Assembly: GCA_000499405.2 (NCBI GenBank)
Contig: HG738138.1
Span: 6,694,888-6,758,887, forward strand
Direction: 5' to 3'
Origin: Onchocerca volvulus
Taxonomy: Eukaryota > Nematoda > Chromadorea > Rhabditida > Onchocercidae
DNA length: 64,000 bases
The notes beneath the pieces were generated by a model that was given only the letters and a program-made list of their open reading frames with translations, ran no database searches and was not told where the DNA came from. The position numbers and the translations under genes were made by a program. Each line of letters opens with the position of its first letter. Position 1 is the first letter of the stretch. Below are positions 13,098 to 26,500 of this stretch, one piece after another.

Positions 13098-15542
13098 ATC
13101 GAACATTTTGATGTTCTACTCAGCAAGCAATCCGAAAAGCCCTATACCGGTGGTGAAGCCGTTCAGGTTCGCTTTCATTATCTTCATCACTAATATTTCC
13201 ATCGCATTTTCATGTTTAATTGTAACAATACTCAAGAATCTCCTGTAATCCATAATTTATTATACATTATTGTAATAGAAGCAAAATTAAAATCAAACGT
13301 AACGAAAAAATATACACTTTGTAGAATTTAGAGAAATTGTCAGAACTGTCAAAAAGATGAATTTCAGGGACATGTGGAAATAAGTGTTCTGGAAAAAATT
13401 AAAGTGGGGCGATTGACTGTAAAATTGATTGGACAAGCACAGACTGGCTGGAAAAATAAGAATAGCGAAGTTCTGTATGAGAGTAACGAGCAAGTGCTCA
13501 ATGAGTATATCGATTTGACAAGGTTGCTTCAAAATTTTAGTTACTATTAACCATATTTTTTTTATGATAGAAATTTTGGTAGTTAAAATTATTGCTGAAT
13601 CTTCGACAGATATTAAAGACTTATTGTGAAATCGAACCCCTACATTTCATTTCAAACCAAAAAAAAAAAAAAAGGGATATGTTTCTATCCCAAGCAAATT
13701 GGAACGATTATAAATGATCAATTAACTAAGATAAGGCTATCCAAACTATATAAAAGTTAACCGCTGCATTTATTAAACATAGTGATTTGGCTATTGAAGT
13801 CATGAGTTCTTTTTAAGGATCCATTTACTCATTTGTAAAAAGCTGTATATAATTTGCACTGTGAGAAGCACTGCAGTAATCAAACGATCCTAGCGATCCT
13901 GCTCAATGAAAAAATATAAAAAAATATAGTTAATGTGATGTAGCCCGGAATAATTTGCAGAGTGCTTACTGATTTTTGCGACGAAAATTTTAATTTGGGA
14001 GAAGGCCTGCACCAAATATGCTTTCATATTCCAGTAAGCTTGATTTTTTTTATCTTGATAATGGTAGGTAAAGTTACTGTATGAAATGACAATCAAATAT
14101 ATCACTTTGTAACGACCAGTTTAGAAATGCATTAATAAATTTAATATTTAGGAGAGTTAGAGAAAAAATCTTAAAGTGCATTTGATGATGACAAAATTTG
14201 CGAAATCACTGGTATTTAAGTCGACTTTAATGTTTCGAAAACTAATGCTAATTTTCAGCTACCACTGGATGTGATATCATCGATTGAAAAAGAAAATTAT
14301 GGTTGGGTTCGTTATACATGTTCAGCAACTCTCGATATACTTGATGAAGATGCTAGGGAAATTTTCGCTGGTATTTTTTTTTTTTTCATTTTTGAAATAG
14401 CTATAGCATTTTCAAGTTGCTTCGCTTAATACGCAAATTACATCGATTTTGAAGAACGGATTTGTTTCCTGAAAAGTAATTGATTCTTTTGAATGATTAT
14501 GAAATTTCGAGGGAGATACAGTAAATATTAAATACAAAGTACCATCAAAATTCGAGACTACTCTTCACAATTGTATTGTTTTCAGTAAAAATAGTATGAT
14601 AAATAGTTTTTTAACATAAATAGTTCCAACGAAACACTTCAGAGCATAACTTTACTGTGTTCTCCTTGCTCAATCTTGATGCACCATACATGCGACAACC
14701 AGTCACGAGTTATGAAGAAAACGAAATACACGGATGTTGCTGTAATCGTAAAGTCGGCATTGAATCTGCTCAATTAACTGTTTCCGATATGGGGCTTCTA
14801 CCCGGTAGAACTGTATTTGAGACTGTAATAATTTCTTGTAAACTTAATTATAAACTGGCTTATCTTGCATTGAATTTTTTCCGTTAAATTGATGAATTCA
14901 AAGTTCATTTAAACCGTAGTTAAATTATTACGTGCTTAAATTTTAGATACTTGTTTTAAAAAATTCCAACCTATTTTCAGGTAGATCAGTATTAAAATAT
15001 TTCATCAAATTAGTGATTAAAAAAATTCAGGTGAAATAGCGAAAATTACGTTGGTAATTGAAGATGGTGCTAAAAGGAAGCGAAGAAAATCGCGAAAAAA
15101 TCGAAATGATTGCGTGCTGCTTTCACTATGCCAACAGCTTGATTTTTTATCACAGAATCGTTATGAGCTGCACCTGTTTGACAGAAAGTCACTGACGATT
15201 GCTGTTGAATCCATAGTAATACCGTTTTATGCTTCTGAAAGAATACATTTATCAAATATTTCCAGAAAAATTCAAAATTAATAATAAAGTTGAAGAGGTG
15301 AATTATGTTCTATGGTTATGTATTTCGTGGTATTTCAGGGAACATGTAAAGTGACATCAGATACTGGTCCAGAAACAAGGCACATTGATTTCCAGATACC
15401 TATTGGTTTACAGCCAACTTCAATCAAAGCGAATGGCCTTATTACAATTAGTTATTTCTTCCGTCTAGATATGCATAGTTTTGATGTTATTGTACCAGTA
15501 ATTATTGGATCTATGAAAACACCTGGCTCAATTGACGAGTGA
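13092..15542 (+). CDS. Arrestin-domain protein (visual/beta-arrestin fold, ARRD type)
   Basis: Seven exons join in phase into 332 residues: 13092-13166, 13368-13522, 13961-14033, 14259-14370, 14643-14837, 15031-15215 and 15339-15542 (TGA). The N-terminal arrestin sandwich spans residues 1 to about 155 and starts KIEHFDVLL with PYTGGEAVQG. It then shows the family's G-H-hydrophobic ending (LGEGLHQICFHIPLPL) and YGWVRY. The C-terminal sandwich shows DMGLLPGRTVFETVII, SLCQQLDFLS, RHIDFQIP and ITISYFFRLD followed by VPVIIGS. Nematode relatives are cytosolic adaptors that help sort or down-regulate membrane receptors. A basic insertion (KRKRRKSRK) sits between two strands of the C-domain. No PPxY ubiquitin-ligase motif is present at the short C-terminus. 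The ATG at 13092 begins the first beta strand. An upstream ATG at 13079 is out of frame and overlaps it. Confidence 0.85.
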
Positions 15543-15745
15543 TGGGCTGCAATCATGGAAAGCCGGGAATCGCCGCAGGTCAGATTGCATGTTATGCTTC
15601 CAATGAAAATCGTTTGTCAATTTCTGATGAAGTGTTCCCTTAATAATTAAATAGCTAAATTATTAGAAGTGCTCATGTCTTTTGATCAGTTGTTCGCTAA
15701 GATTTTACTGAAGTTCTTTTATTATACAAAAGCCCTTATGAAAAC

Positions 15746-15751
15746 AATAAA
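15746..15751 (+). terminator. Poly(A) signal of the arrestin-like gene
   Basis: AATAAA lies 204 bases after the arrestin stop codon, the first perfect hexamer on that strand that I noticed. Its use is inferred from position. Confidence 0.45.
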
Positions 15752-17590
15752 ACGAATATGACCAGTTTCTAATAAGAAACCATCTGATAATAATTTTGAT
15801 AGAACGGTATTAATGTGAAACAGAGACAAATTACTCACAAATTCATTAACAGACTGCCATCGAACATCTCAAAATACCATCATGCTGAACTCTGATGAGC
15901 TGCCTCTTTTTTCAATTATTTTTCTTCTTCCTATTTTCTGTTTTTTTCCTATTTTATTTGAGAAGCATGATTTTTCAGAGGTTCGATATTATTCGTCATG
16001 GTGATTAATGAGGACAGCAGCAGCTTTTTTCTCCTGTCCATTTGTGGAAATATTTGTCTCTGTCGATGTTAAATTCCTCAAATTTGAATATATTATGCAA
16101 ATTGTGATTCACTTAATAATATTAAGCGTATACAGTCTAGATTGATTGTAGTGAATTATTTCTTTTCATGGCTCAATACTTCGTAATAAATACAAGAGAG
16201 AAAATATTTAATGAAGTGAAACGAATACAAATACTACGATTCAAAGAAAGCTCAGGAAATGAAATTGAAGTGCAAATAGAATTTGAATTAACAAAAGTTT
16301 GTTCGAAGCAAATAGAAATGATCAAACAATTTCTATATAGCAGTAAAAAAAAAGTGCCATGTTCATCCATGTACAAAAGCAATGATGAAATTTATACTAT
16401 TTTTTGAACGTACCGATAAAAAGAAAGCAGGATGAATGCTCTGCGATTACCGATGTATAAATATTATTTGCGAGACTAGATTTTAGAAAAAATACTGTAA
16501 ATATTTTTCTTTTCTTGCTGGTTGCAGGAATAATTTACAGTCTGCCATATTCATTTATTGTAAATCTCTTATATGTTTCAAAAAGCAAATTACTCAGCAG
16601 AACAGTTCAAATGATGTGGCGAAATATAATCACCTAGAATTTTCCAATAAGTAACGGACTCTGTGACTTCTACTAGCTCTATTCAGTCGAAAGGTCTTAC
16701 CTCTTCTCTTATTGATGCATGTCTGATACAATGAAAAGCTGATATTTTTGCACGACCTCAGACTCATTTTTTCGACGGTTCACCATGTCAATTAGTTCTA
16801 CCATATTTTTGAAAATATAGCCATTTTTAGAAGAGAATTGTACGTCAGTAATTCTTGAAATGCACTGAGATTTTATGATAAAAATCAACTTTTTTATGGA
16901 GTTCTAAGTTTCTCTTTTTATAAGGTGAGTTGGTAGATAAATGTCTGTCTCGACTATTCAATTAACAAATAGTATAGATCAATTTCTTATCCTCTTTGCA
17001 AACTGTATAACAACATAAGGTTGCTTTCTCTTTCTGCTTCTTCTAGAATTCCACAGAACCTATGAAGATTTAAAACGACTATAATAAATTGCAAAACTAT
17101 TGCCATCAGACTTAATTTGTAGAAAAAACCGAAATATTTTTTTTGGAATATAGATATGACGAATTTTATTTGTCCTAACTATATTACATAATAAATTGAT
17201 GAATATCGAGAGTACAACCGATGATTTGGACTTTCTTTGAGAGGAGAGAAGTCATCCGCGATTTATAGGAATTAATAAAACTTGATGACGTTTGGAAAAA
17301 GCCGTTTTCCAAATACCGATCAGAACAAAGAATTAAATGAATGAATGAAAGCAACCCTTCAGAAAGAACCCTGTTTATGGTGAAGTTGTTTACTATATGT
17401 GAGCTCTAGTACAATTTACAAATTAACTTACGGCACAAAGAGAAATAATTCACAACATATTAGCGTAGCGCAACAAAGACAGTTGTTTATTCCCTTTTAT
17501 CATAGCAAAACATAATTTACAATGTGTTAATTATAGCGAAAAGTTCAAAAGTTTGCTCATACAAAGATATTTCTACAATACAAAGATTTT
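15752..17590. other. Intergenic stretch, no gene recognised
   Basis: Only short AT-driven open frames occur (for example an 79-codon frame at 16168-16407). None has splice context or a recognisable motif. Confidence 0.45.
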
Positions 17591-17593
17591 TGA

Positions 17594-18090
17594 TTAATTC
17601 ATTATATCTATATTCCAAAAAATATTTAGGTTTTCCAACATTCCCAACTGAAAAAAATGAATTCTTTCACAAGGGAAAAATTTGGGTGCTGTAGCAAAAT
17701 TAAACTTGCTTGAATTGTCTTTGATAGCACTTCTGGTTCGTAGAGCGATAGGTTTTGCTTGTTTGAATTTTTGCGTTGATTTCCCAAATATTGGTGACTG
17801 GATTTTAATTTTCTTCTCGTTAATTTTTTTTTGATCCATTTCCAGATAACTTCTGCAATTAGTTTTGAATGTAGTTGATTCCGGATTGCTTCTTGAGAGA
17901 TTTGTTCGATTTGATTGTTCCGTTAATTTTCTGGCGGAAATTTTCGATCTAATGGTGTTAGATCTAATCCCTTCACTTCTTCGACAAGTTTCAAGATTTC
18001 CTTTTTCGTTGGTTGTGCTGATATTTGATCAAACCGGTAGGCTTCCCGGCTTGTGGCACCATTGTCGATAAAGTAATTTGTGGAAATATT
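17594..18090 (-). other. Unidentified open stretch, two overlapping frames
   Basis: On the minus strand one frame is free of stops for about 138 codons (about 18010 to 17594). It is rich in Ser, Thr, Lys and Arg (motifs QSPIFGKS, TRSAIKD). A second frame just upstream and overlapping runs about 60 codons (GATSREAYRFDQ, LKLVEEVKGLDLTPLDRKF) to a stop near 17925. The second looks more protein-like. No start codon, donor or acceptor ties them together, and base composition is slightly less AT-rich than around it. This may be a decayed gene, exons of an unknown gene, or chance. Confidence 0.2.
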
Positions 18091-19820
18091 AGATCGATAA
18101 CGAACAATACACCGGCATGAATTTCAACCATTCGCAACACAAACGAACTATCACAATTGTAACCATCCTAACTTCTCACAAATCGATCCATTTTTGGTGC
18201 AGTTTCAGGATCAAATTTCATTTCGGATAACTCCAAACTTTGTGAAATGAATCAACGGCCAAAACATGGAAAAGTAAGGAAGATGAACCAATAAAACACG
18301 ATAAAATAGTGCAAAGCACAAGGAACAAATACCAGAATCAAATAAAATTAGATATTTTTTCATTAAATATATTGATAACTGAAACGAATTGTGCAAAATA
18401 CCATTCATTATCCATTGGCTGAATCGTGCAATCACATATTGAAACATGTAAAAAATAACCGGTAAAATTTATGATATTGTATCGAAAATACCAGATACTT
18501 GCATCTATCTGTTCGCAAAAATTTACCAACTATTTCTTCATTAGTAATTGTCTAATAATGTCATAATTTCCTGGTACGACATCAATATTGCTCTATTCAG
18601 ATACTTATTCAGATATTGCCCATGAGGCTTCCCATTTCAAGCAGGAAAACAAGTGGCTTAGCTTCTGTATGTCAAGTAAGTCCTGCTTATGCATTGCTGC
18701 TTCAAAATTTCCTCTCAAGGATCTCCACTGAAGACTGTCAATGATAACTAAGGCAAATTTGCCGTTGTTTGGCGATCTTTCTGTGTTATTTAGTTTTTGA
18801 TCCGCTTAATTTGGGGGCTCACATCGTTTGTCTCATATGCATTCTATTACAGTTGCAGCATTCTTCTTGTATCGGGCCAAGATTAACAGCGCTTCCTTTC
18901 CTTCACTGATTAAGTTCAGTATTACCGGCTCATGGCACGAATTTGTTGGGAAAAAAAAAATGATTGGTTGAATTTATATTATTTGGTTTGTAGATTTTTG
19001 GATGGGAGATTAACTCTTGTTGCTATTGTGACTCGGCAAGGACAATACTAGTCTTGACTGGGTAATACGATATTATACACAATATTGTACTAAAGAGTAG
19101 TGAACAGTAAATGAACAATACATGATAAGGAAAGGGTACTAACAGAGTCTTCTGTTGATTTGTCGATCGTATCGATCTGGACCGTCGAACTATTACTATA
19201 AATGCGTCAATCCTCATCATCGTAGAACTGTAGCTGCGTCGGTGTCGGGATTTATAGGTAAAAGGAATTACTGTTGCCACATCGCGTCGAAACTTGTAGT
19301 TAAACTGCTCCTACTCCGAAATTTGAATCTTTTAAATCCTTTCGGGACTCCTCCTCCTCTCATATGTTTAATATTTCGGCGGGAAAACGTTTTTATCCTT
19401 GTTAGTCCATTTGAGATGGTTTTCGCGCTTTTTGACCGTTCACTCCTTGTTTTTAATAATTGTCATGGTGCTATTTGACCTTTACATCTCTTGTTTATTA
19501 TGATAACATCTTTTGACTTTGTCAACATCTTCCTGCCATTGATCACTGAACATTTTCCTATCTTTATACAACTATTTAAATCTTTCGGCTTTCGTCAACG
19601 TGAGTTCAAAAAGCTATGATAAATTATTTTTTCTTGTCATAATTGTACTTTCCTCTAAAATTAGCTCGCACTATTCTTAGCGTTGGTTCTTTTCACTTGG
19701 ATATATGAAAACAGGTTGATTAGAAAAGTAAGTTCTGATATGGATCGAGGAAGCTTTCTTTTCTTTTGTTTCGAAAAATGCTGAATTTTTCAACAATTTT
19801 CCACCCTATTATAAATAGAC

Positions 19821-19888
19821 TGGACACAGGAAGAAATCATTACAAGAGGATAAATGAATCTTTTTGTGATGATGTCTTCCTGTGTCCA
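19821..19888. ncRNA. Pre-miRNA-like 68-nt hairpin (candidate)
   Basis: Arms of 31 nt (19821-19851 and 19858-19888) surround a 6-nt loop. The outer 14 bases, TGGACACAGGAAGA and its complement, pair perfectly. Of the four differences further in, three would be G-U wobbles in RNA and only one is a true mismatch. A few more A-T pairs extend the stem outward. Length, loop size and near-continuous pairing fit a microRNA precursor on either strand. A foldback transposon end is the main alternative. No mature sequence is assigned. Confidence 0.4.
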
Positions 19889-21752
19889 ATATATTAATGC
19901 TTCTCATTGCTTGCACAGAATATGGACGATCATATGTTTAGTCTATAAAAAGTAATGGTCATGCTTCATTTATTGGCCAACTGCGCCTTATTGCCTTATC
20001 AGACTTTTGGACTGCATTCTAATTCTTCTCTCAATTCTTCATTTGTTAAAAAGATTTAGGATAAGCTTATAGGGTTCATAAGCATCTTTGCAGGTTTGTG
20101 CAATTAACGAGCGATGGATTGAGTTTAAAAATTTATATGGTATGGATAAACAGTCCAGATTATTCACATACTGCAGTATCATATTACGAAAGTCTTTGTA
20201 TTTCATATGAACATTTTCTATATGATCATCCGGACAGCTGAGATTTCAATTCGATGCAATCGGCGTTAAGATGAGATTTCATTTCGAGTGCAGATAGAAA
20301 AAGTTCGTTTGCCCTGATTATTTTCTTATAGTTTCTATTCATCATCTGCTTAGAGGCTGGCTCATTGATCCTTTATTTTTCATAGTTATCATTCAACTAT
20401 AACTTATAGGCACGGTACATTCATTAGTTGCTGACTAAATTCAGTGAGAGATATTACTTATGCATTTCGTGCTTTCCAGTTTTGTTGAGCTAATGTTGAT
20501 GCTAATATTTATTAGAAACCTTTCACCATAAGACATCATTTTCTACTTACCTGCTTAGTACCACAAGAATACATTAAGGAGAAATCTAGAGAGATTAGTG
20601 ATGAAATATTTCCATGTTTGATATGAATATGTCGAACTTTTTACTAATTTCTTCTACATTTGATTGATTGATGACTCACTATTTATTGACATTTTTCAGT
20701 TCATTATTGTGAATTTATGTAGTAGCAGTTTTCATCCACATTTTTAAATTTTTTTAAAATTTAGGTTACAGTTAAGTGCTTTTGATGCTTATTACTTTCG
20801 GGCTTTTTTTTTAGTTTTCTTCTAAGTTTAATGGCTAATGCTGAATATTCACGCTTTTAATTCTTTCTATTGTATTTGCTTTTCCAGCATTCACTTTGTT
20901 ATTAGAAAACTGGAAGCTGTGACTGGAAGTTTCCTTTTTGTCGTTTAAATGGAGCAAATGAAGCATCAGTGCAGAATTATCACTTAAAAATTGAAACTCA
21001 TGTTAAGTAACTGCAAAGTTACAAAAATTACAAGTTTCAATGTTAAAGAAGTCCATTGCAGTGTTTCCATTTGTCTTGATGATTAAATTTATAGATTGTT
21101 AAGAAGCTAGCTTCTGTAATAATTTTATCTTTTGATTATTAAGGTTTTGATCACCGTCGAGTTTCCTTCAAAGTTTCTCTGATGTTCTCCCAAATTTCTG
21201 TTTATATTTCGGATTCTTCACCATTTTGTTGCATTGGTCTTAATTTAATTTCACAGTATTAGCAATATTTTCAGTATTAATTTTGAAAGATTTTCATAGA
21301 ATGAGATGGTTGGATTTTAAAAAATTTAAGAAAGAAAAAAATTACATTTAAAGGGAGTTTGCTGCTCAATTCATTTCTATTAAATATTGTTCAGTGTAAT
21401 TGTTGCTTTTCTTTTTGAAGTTTTTTTCCACATCTCAAATTTCAGTAATTCAAACCTTCATTATACGGTAGCATTTCATAAACTTAATCATCAGAAATCA
21501 TGATTTTGTTGAGATTGGATTGTCGGAAAGAGCCGAAATAAATTATAATAGTTTATGCTGTTAAAGAAATTTAAATTTGGCATTTTGTGCTTTTAATTAA
21601 ATTCTCTACCGCTAATAACACTTTAACATTCTTGGTAAACAGTTTAACATAAACATGTATTAACTGGTGCCAATATCACGCGCACTTCCAGTTTTAGAGT
21701 AAACTGTCTGTTACTGATTAGGTTTCTATATTTGTCATCTTAAATTTACTGT

Positions 21753-21901
21753 CACTCAGGTAATCCATCATAACTGTTTATCATTGATAATATTTTTACA
21801 CTCACTCAAATAATCCATCATAACTGTTTTTCATTGATAATTTTTCTAAATTTTCTTATACTAAAAATACTTTCGCACAAGCAATCCATCATAAATTTCA
21901 T
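21753..21901. repeat. Three imperfect copies of a ~45-bp AT-rich repeat
   Basis: TAATCCATCATAACTGTTT followed by TCATTGATAAT occurs at 21761 and 21811, each preceded by CACTCA. A shorter third copy, CAATCCATCATAAATTTCA, lies at about 21882. Confidence 0.6.
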
Positions 21902-23455
21902 AACTACCTCCTAAAGGTAAATTCAACTACATTCAGTGAATCAAAGCTTAACAACATTCTTTCTGGATTGATAGTCAACAACTTCTTCTTTTCTTTATTA
22001 TAAAATCAACAGTTCTTAATCAACGATTTTTTTTCCTTCATATTTTTACTCATTTTCATCACAACTGCTTCTTTGCTCCCATTTTTCATAATTTTCATTT
22101 ATTATTACGCTACGATAAATTTGTGATATAACTTTCTTGAGGTTTTATTACTTAAACTTGAAATAAAGTGTTTCTAATATAATCGCGACAACAATCATCC
22201 CGGACTACCTTAACGTCAAGCCATTCGAGCATTCTTCTTAACATTATTCCAAAGGAAAGGCTCCGAATAAATTTCAACAAAATTTCATTGATAAAATTTC
22301 AAATAAATTACGACATGGATTGCTCAATTGCTCGTAATTTTCAATTCGCTTTAATTAAAGTAAGTTGAAACATTGTACACTGTCTGTTTTGCTTGCATAA
22401 TATTATTTTTACCGTATTATTTTTGTAGAAAATTTTTATCGTAAATGCTTTCGATTGTTATCTATGCATATCGAATTTCGGGAGCGGTATTTATAATTCA
22501 CTATTTCGGCAAAAAGTCAATAATACATTACAAATACCGAAAGATGGGGGAAACGAAACGAATTGCTCTTCCTGTACCAATTATAAGATTTTTATTTTGT
22601 CTAAACTCGCTTTATGATGAAGTTAAAAGCTAAGCAAAAATTGTCAGGGAATGTTGTCATTCTGAATACTGGATGGGCATAGTTATAATTTCAATGTCTC
22701 GAGATTAGAGAAAGAGGACGGACTCTCGTTATATTGAAGGGCTCTTTCTGCTCTTTTCATTTGTTCCAATAAAGTTTAAATGGAATCGTGCGATATTTTA
22801 GGTCTTCGTTTTTTAGGATCTCTTCACTTTTTTTTTTTTTTCGACGTCGTGATACAATAAACACAGAAGTCCAATTGTAAAAGTCTGATCTTAAATGTCA
22901 CGGCCGTAATAGACAATACTGGAACTACAAAAAATTACAAAGACACATGTTAATGGACTTTCTGTTTCTGCTTACATAAAAATGGCATTGAATTTTAGTA
23001 CTAAAATAAGCGAGAAGATTCATTAGTAAGAAGACGAACTCATTTGCAGCTCAGGATTCTCTTTTTTAATTAGTGCTTGTTTAGAATAAGATATTGTAGA
23101 CTTTTTTGAAATTTTTATGTTCGTTGAATGAAAACATGGCATGCTAAACACTGTATTTTCCCAACAGTTCAAAAAAGTTGGCTGCCTTATAAACAGCATA
23201 AATTGTTGATATTTGTCAGTTCATCTTTGTTAAATAGATCTGGCAAACAATGTTGATGATTTAAATTTATTTTTGGTCCAGTAAGCGATGATTATGACGC
23301 ACTAAGCTTGCATTCAACCATGATCTAACAGGTTCTAAGTATTGTTTACCTCACATGATTTACATTATAAGTTTTTCTGTTTTCGCTGTTTTTCATTTAT
23401 GTTTCGTATATCAGATTAATCCACATCTCAACATTAAGCACATAACGAATGTAAT

Positions 23456-23461
23456 TTTATT
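23456..23461 (-). terminator. Poly(A) signal of the laminin alpha gene
   Basis: AATAAA on the minus strand lies 63 bases after the laminin stop codon at 23524-23526, a typical distance for a nematode 3' end. Confidence 0.6.
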
Positions 23462-23523
23462 TGGAAATGTAGAGTTAAAATCTTAAGACTGAAATTACGA
23501 GCATTAAGGCAACACTGATCTGG

Positions 23524-26500
23524 TTAGTTAACTGGACAAGAATTTTTCGTAATATCACCAAATAAAGGCACTTGTGACAAGTCAATGTTTTTTCTTTTCC
23601 GCGGTTTCTTTCCCATATTCAAAACACGAATGCAGCCCAGAAATCCCTCTAAAAACAATGTTATGATGTATGAGAGGATATTCATCTCAAATTCTATGTA
23701 AAACTAACCTGTTGTTTCTAGACCTCTCGGTCTAGTACCTTTAGGAACACCACCCAAATATAGAGGATCCTTCGTATTCGTGTCCGTCTTTTTACCTTTC
23801 TTCATTATATTTAAATTGCTTCTGCCATCGACAGTCAAAGTCATGAGATTCTTCGTTTTGTAAAGCTGAATATAAATAAGTGAACAATTTATCATAATTG
23901 CATAATTGTTCGGCTCGTGATAAGCAGAGTGGTCTGTTTGGTGGTAATAATATCAACAGAACTTACTACTTTCTCTCCTATCTCAGATTACAGCATTCAA
24001 AAATGACTTTACCTCTTGGTCAAAAACATTACCAACCTTTATGTGGTGCCAGTGCCCATCGCAGAGAGCATTAGTCATGCTTGGTACGTATGATACCGTC
24101 TCCGGACCTGCACCATTATCCACTGTGAATTTAATCGTGCCATTGAGGAAATAAAGTGTTAAATATTCTAAAATACCAACTGATAATAAAACGGCAGTTT
24201 TTGTCCGTGGTCGCACTTCTAATTCAATATTGAAGGATGATCCAACCTAAAAAGTGATATGTCGTGAATACCATTCTTCATTGTTCAGTTTCATTGATGT
24301 TTTCCTTGAAAAATTACATTGTTATTAATTTCGATTCTCAAACCTAACCTATTCCTCATGTTCTTTGTGACGTTTATTTTAATTAAACGATAGTCATGAG
24401 TATTATTTCAGTGCTACATATTATACATGACTTTAAATCTGCATGTAATGTTTCAATACTATATATTTTCAAATATTAATCTAGTGCTGCATGCTGAGTC
24501 ATTGCACGTATAACTTACTCACTTTCTTGTCCAAAACTTTTCAAAGTTGTCAACTTCGATTAGTACAACTACAGTAGCAGAAATGACGCAAGAGTAACAT
24601 GACAGTGTGACTGAATCTAGCAAGCAGTCGTAAAACATGATTGTGTAAGCGTAAAATATATTGATAGCATAGAAGTACTGGAATCAAAAGACAGGGAAAT
24701 GCGAAGATAATCGCAACGCATTTCGTAATAAGAGCAACGAAATTGACCATATCAGATCAAATTATCAAGATTCATTGTATTAAGACCACCATTTCAGTAT
24801 GATCATTTGCCAGAGAACTGCTATGCTGATATCGAAGCTTTTTTTTTTTTTATTTTTATAGCCCTCGCTTCTAAGTGAACAAACTCAGCATAATCTGAAG
24901 TCGGTAACAACCAGATGGCAGCATAAATAATTGAATTGTGTTTGAATCCGTTTATCCTCCATATTTCCCATGATTCTATTTCCTAATTATCTCAACAGCT
25001 CATCCACGTAACATTCTGCACATTTCGAATTGATTTTCTTGCTATTCCTGTTACCTAATATGAATTATGGTAGAGGTGGAAAGAATTTTTTAGTCAATTT
25101 ACTATTATCAGATCAGGCTGCTGATATCTAACACTGAGATGTTTTGCAGGTGAAAAGGATTGCTCATATAAATATATCAATGGTTCTGCGCATATTAGAA
25201 GAATCATAAGAAGGATATTCTGCTTTTATTGTCATCCTTGTTTAAGTATATTTCAATGCATCGAGGATGTTGGAAATAAACAGCCTGTCTCCTGAAGATT
25301 TCAATAACAACCTAAAACTGTGTCAAGATATTAATCTTTATTCACAGTGGAGGGCTAGATCAGTCTTGGGATTCTCAATAGCACCTTTCACAGATCTGAA
25401 GCTGACAATGTTGACATAGTCAATGCGCTAAGTACTTACGATATTTTGGTCCTGATAACTCAATATATCACCCATTACTTATCAATCGCGCACATACGAC
25501 GTACTTTATCAGCATGTTACTCTACATCGATAAGCTGTCTATACATTTACTATAGCTCAATATCTTTAAGTTTATTTTATGACAAGAGAGTGAATGTGGT
25601 CCAATGTCATAAAATAGCGCTTAATTAATTGCAATTCATCTAAATCTCATACCTTCAGGTTTTTGTTCAATATAGCGTAGCCAGCATTTTCTCCAAAATA
25701 TAATCCTTCTTCAATATACTGACTGCATGGCACTGTACCAATCTCTACTGGTGGCACATCAAACTTCATCTCGTTAAGCTTGAAATCTCTCAGACATCCA
25801 CCAAAAACCGATTTAGCACCCTTCAATTGTCGCAATAATTTATAAAAACTGTCATTGATCACTACGATCATTAATGAAATTGGAATGAAATTTCACTATT
25901 TCCTATCACTGTTTCAGTTCAGGAAAAAAGCACACCGGTAATATTCTGGATGCAAAAGGTACAAGATCTGATGGGAGTCCTCCAAAATAGATTGGTGGTT
26001 GAGTATCAACTGCGTCGGTTCCAGGAGGAGATTGTCCATTTCCTTCCATTACGTTGTCGATATATAAAGTTCCCGCAATGCCTTCACGCTCCGCTCTTAT
26101 AGTATGCCATTCATCATCCATCACACTTCTTTTTGATTTTAGAACAGCCTCAACATAGTAAGATTGCAATAACCCTCACTGGTCAGCAAAAAATAAAATC
26201 AGTTAAAATTTGAAGAATAAATAATGATATGAGAATATCCATTACTTGTCCTGATCCCGAATTATAAGCGAAATGAACAATGCCGTTGATGAGATATAAA
26301 GCTAAGTAATCAGTATGTTTATTATTCGTTGTGAACATAATTATTCCATTTGACGCTGTGGCTCGCAGCTGCACTGAGAAGATACTGCTGTAAATTTGCA
26401 TTTATTTTTAGAAGCATTAAAGTTTGATAAAGGAATTTTGAGCCTGCCCAGTTTACCATTTGAAAAGTTATTACATTCATGGGGAAAAGTTACTATTTTT

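Larger units (their letters stand above)
18091..23455. other. Intergenic stretch downstream of laminin
   Basis: No protein gene is supported. Notable contents are the 68-nt hairpin at 19821-19888 and three related copies of a short repeat at about 21753-21901. An open frame of 107 codons at 19155-19478 shows no domain or splice context. Confidence 0.45.

Noticed and set aside
19155..19478. 107-codon plus-strand open frame
   Set aside because: No domain, no splice sites and a composition of arbitrary Cys/Leu/Arg mixture. An equally open frame lies on the opposite strand, so chance openness is the simpler reading.
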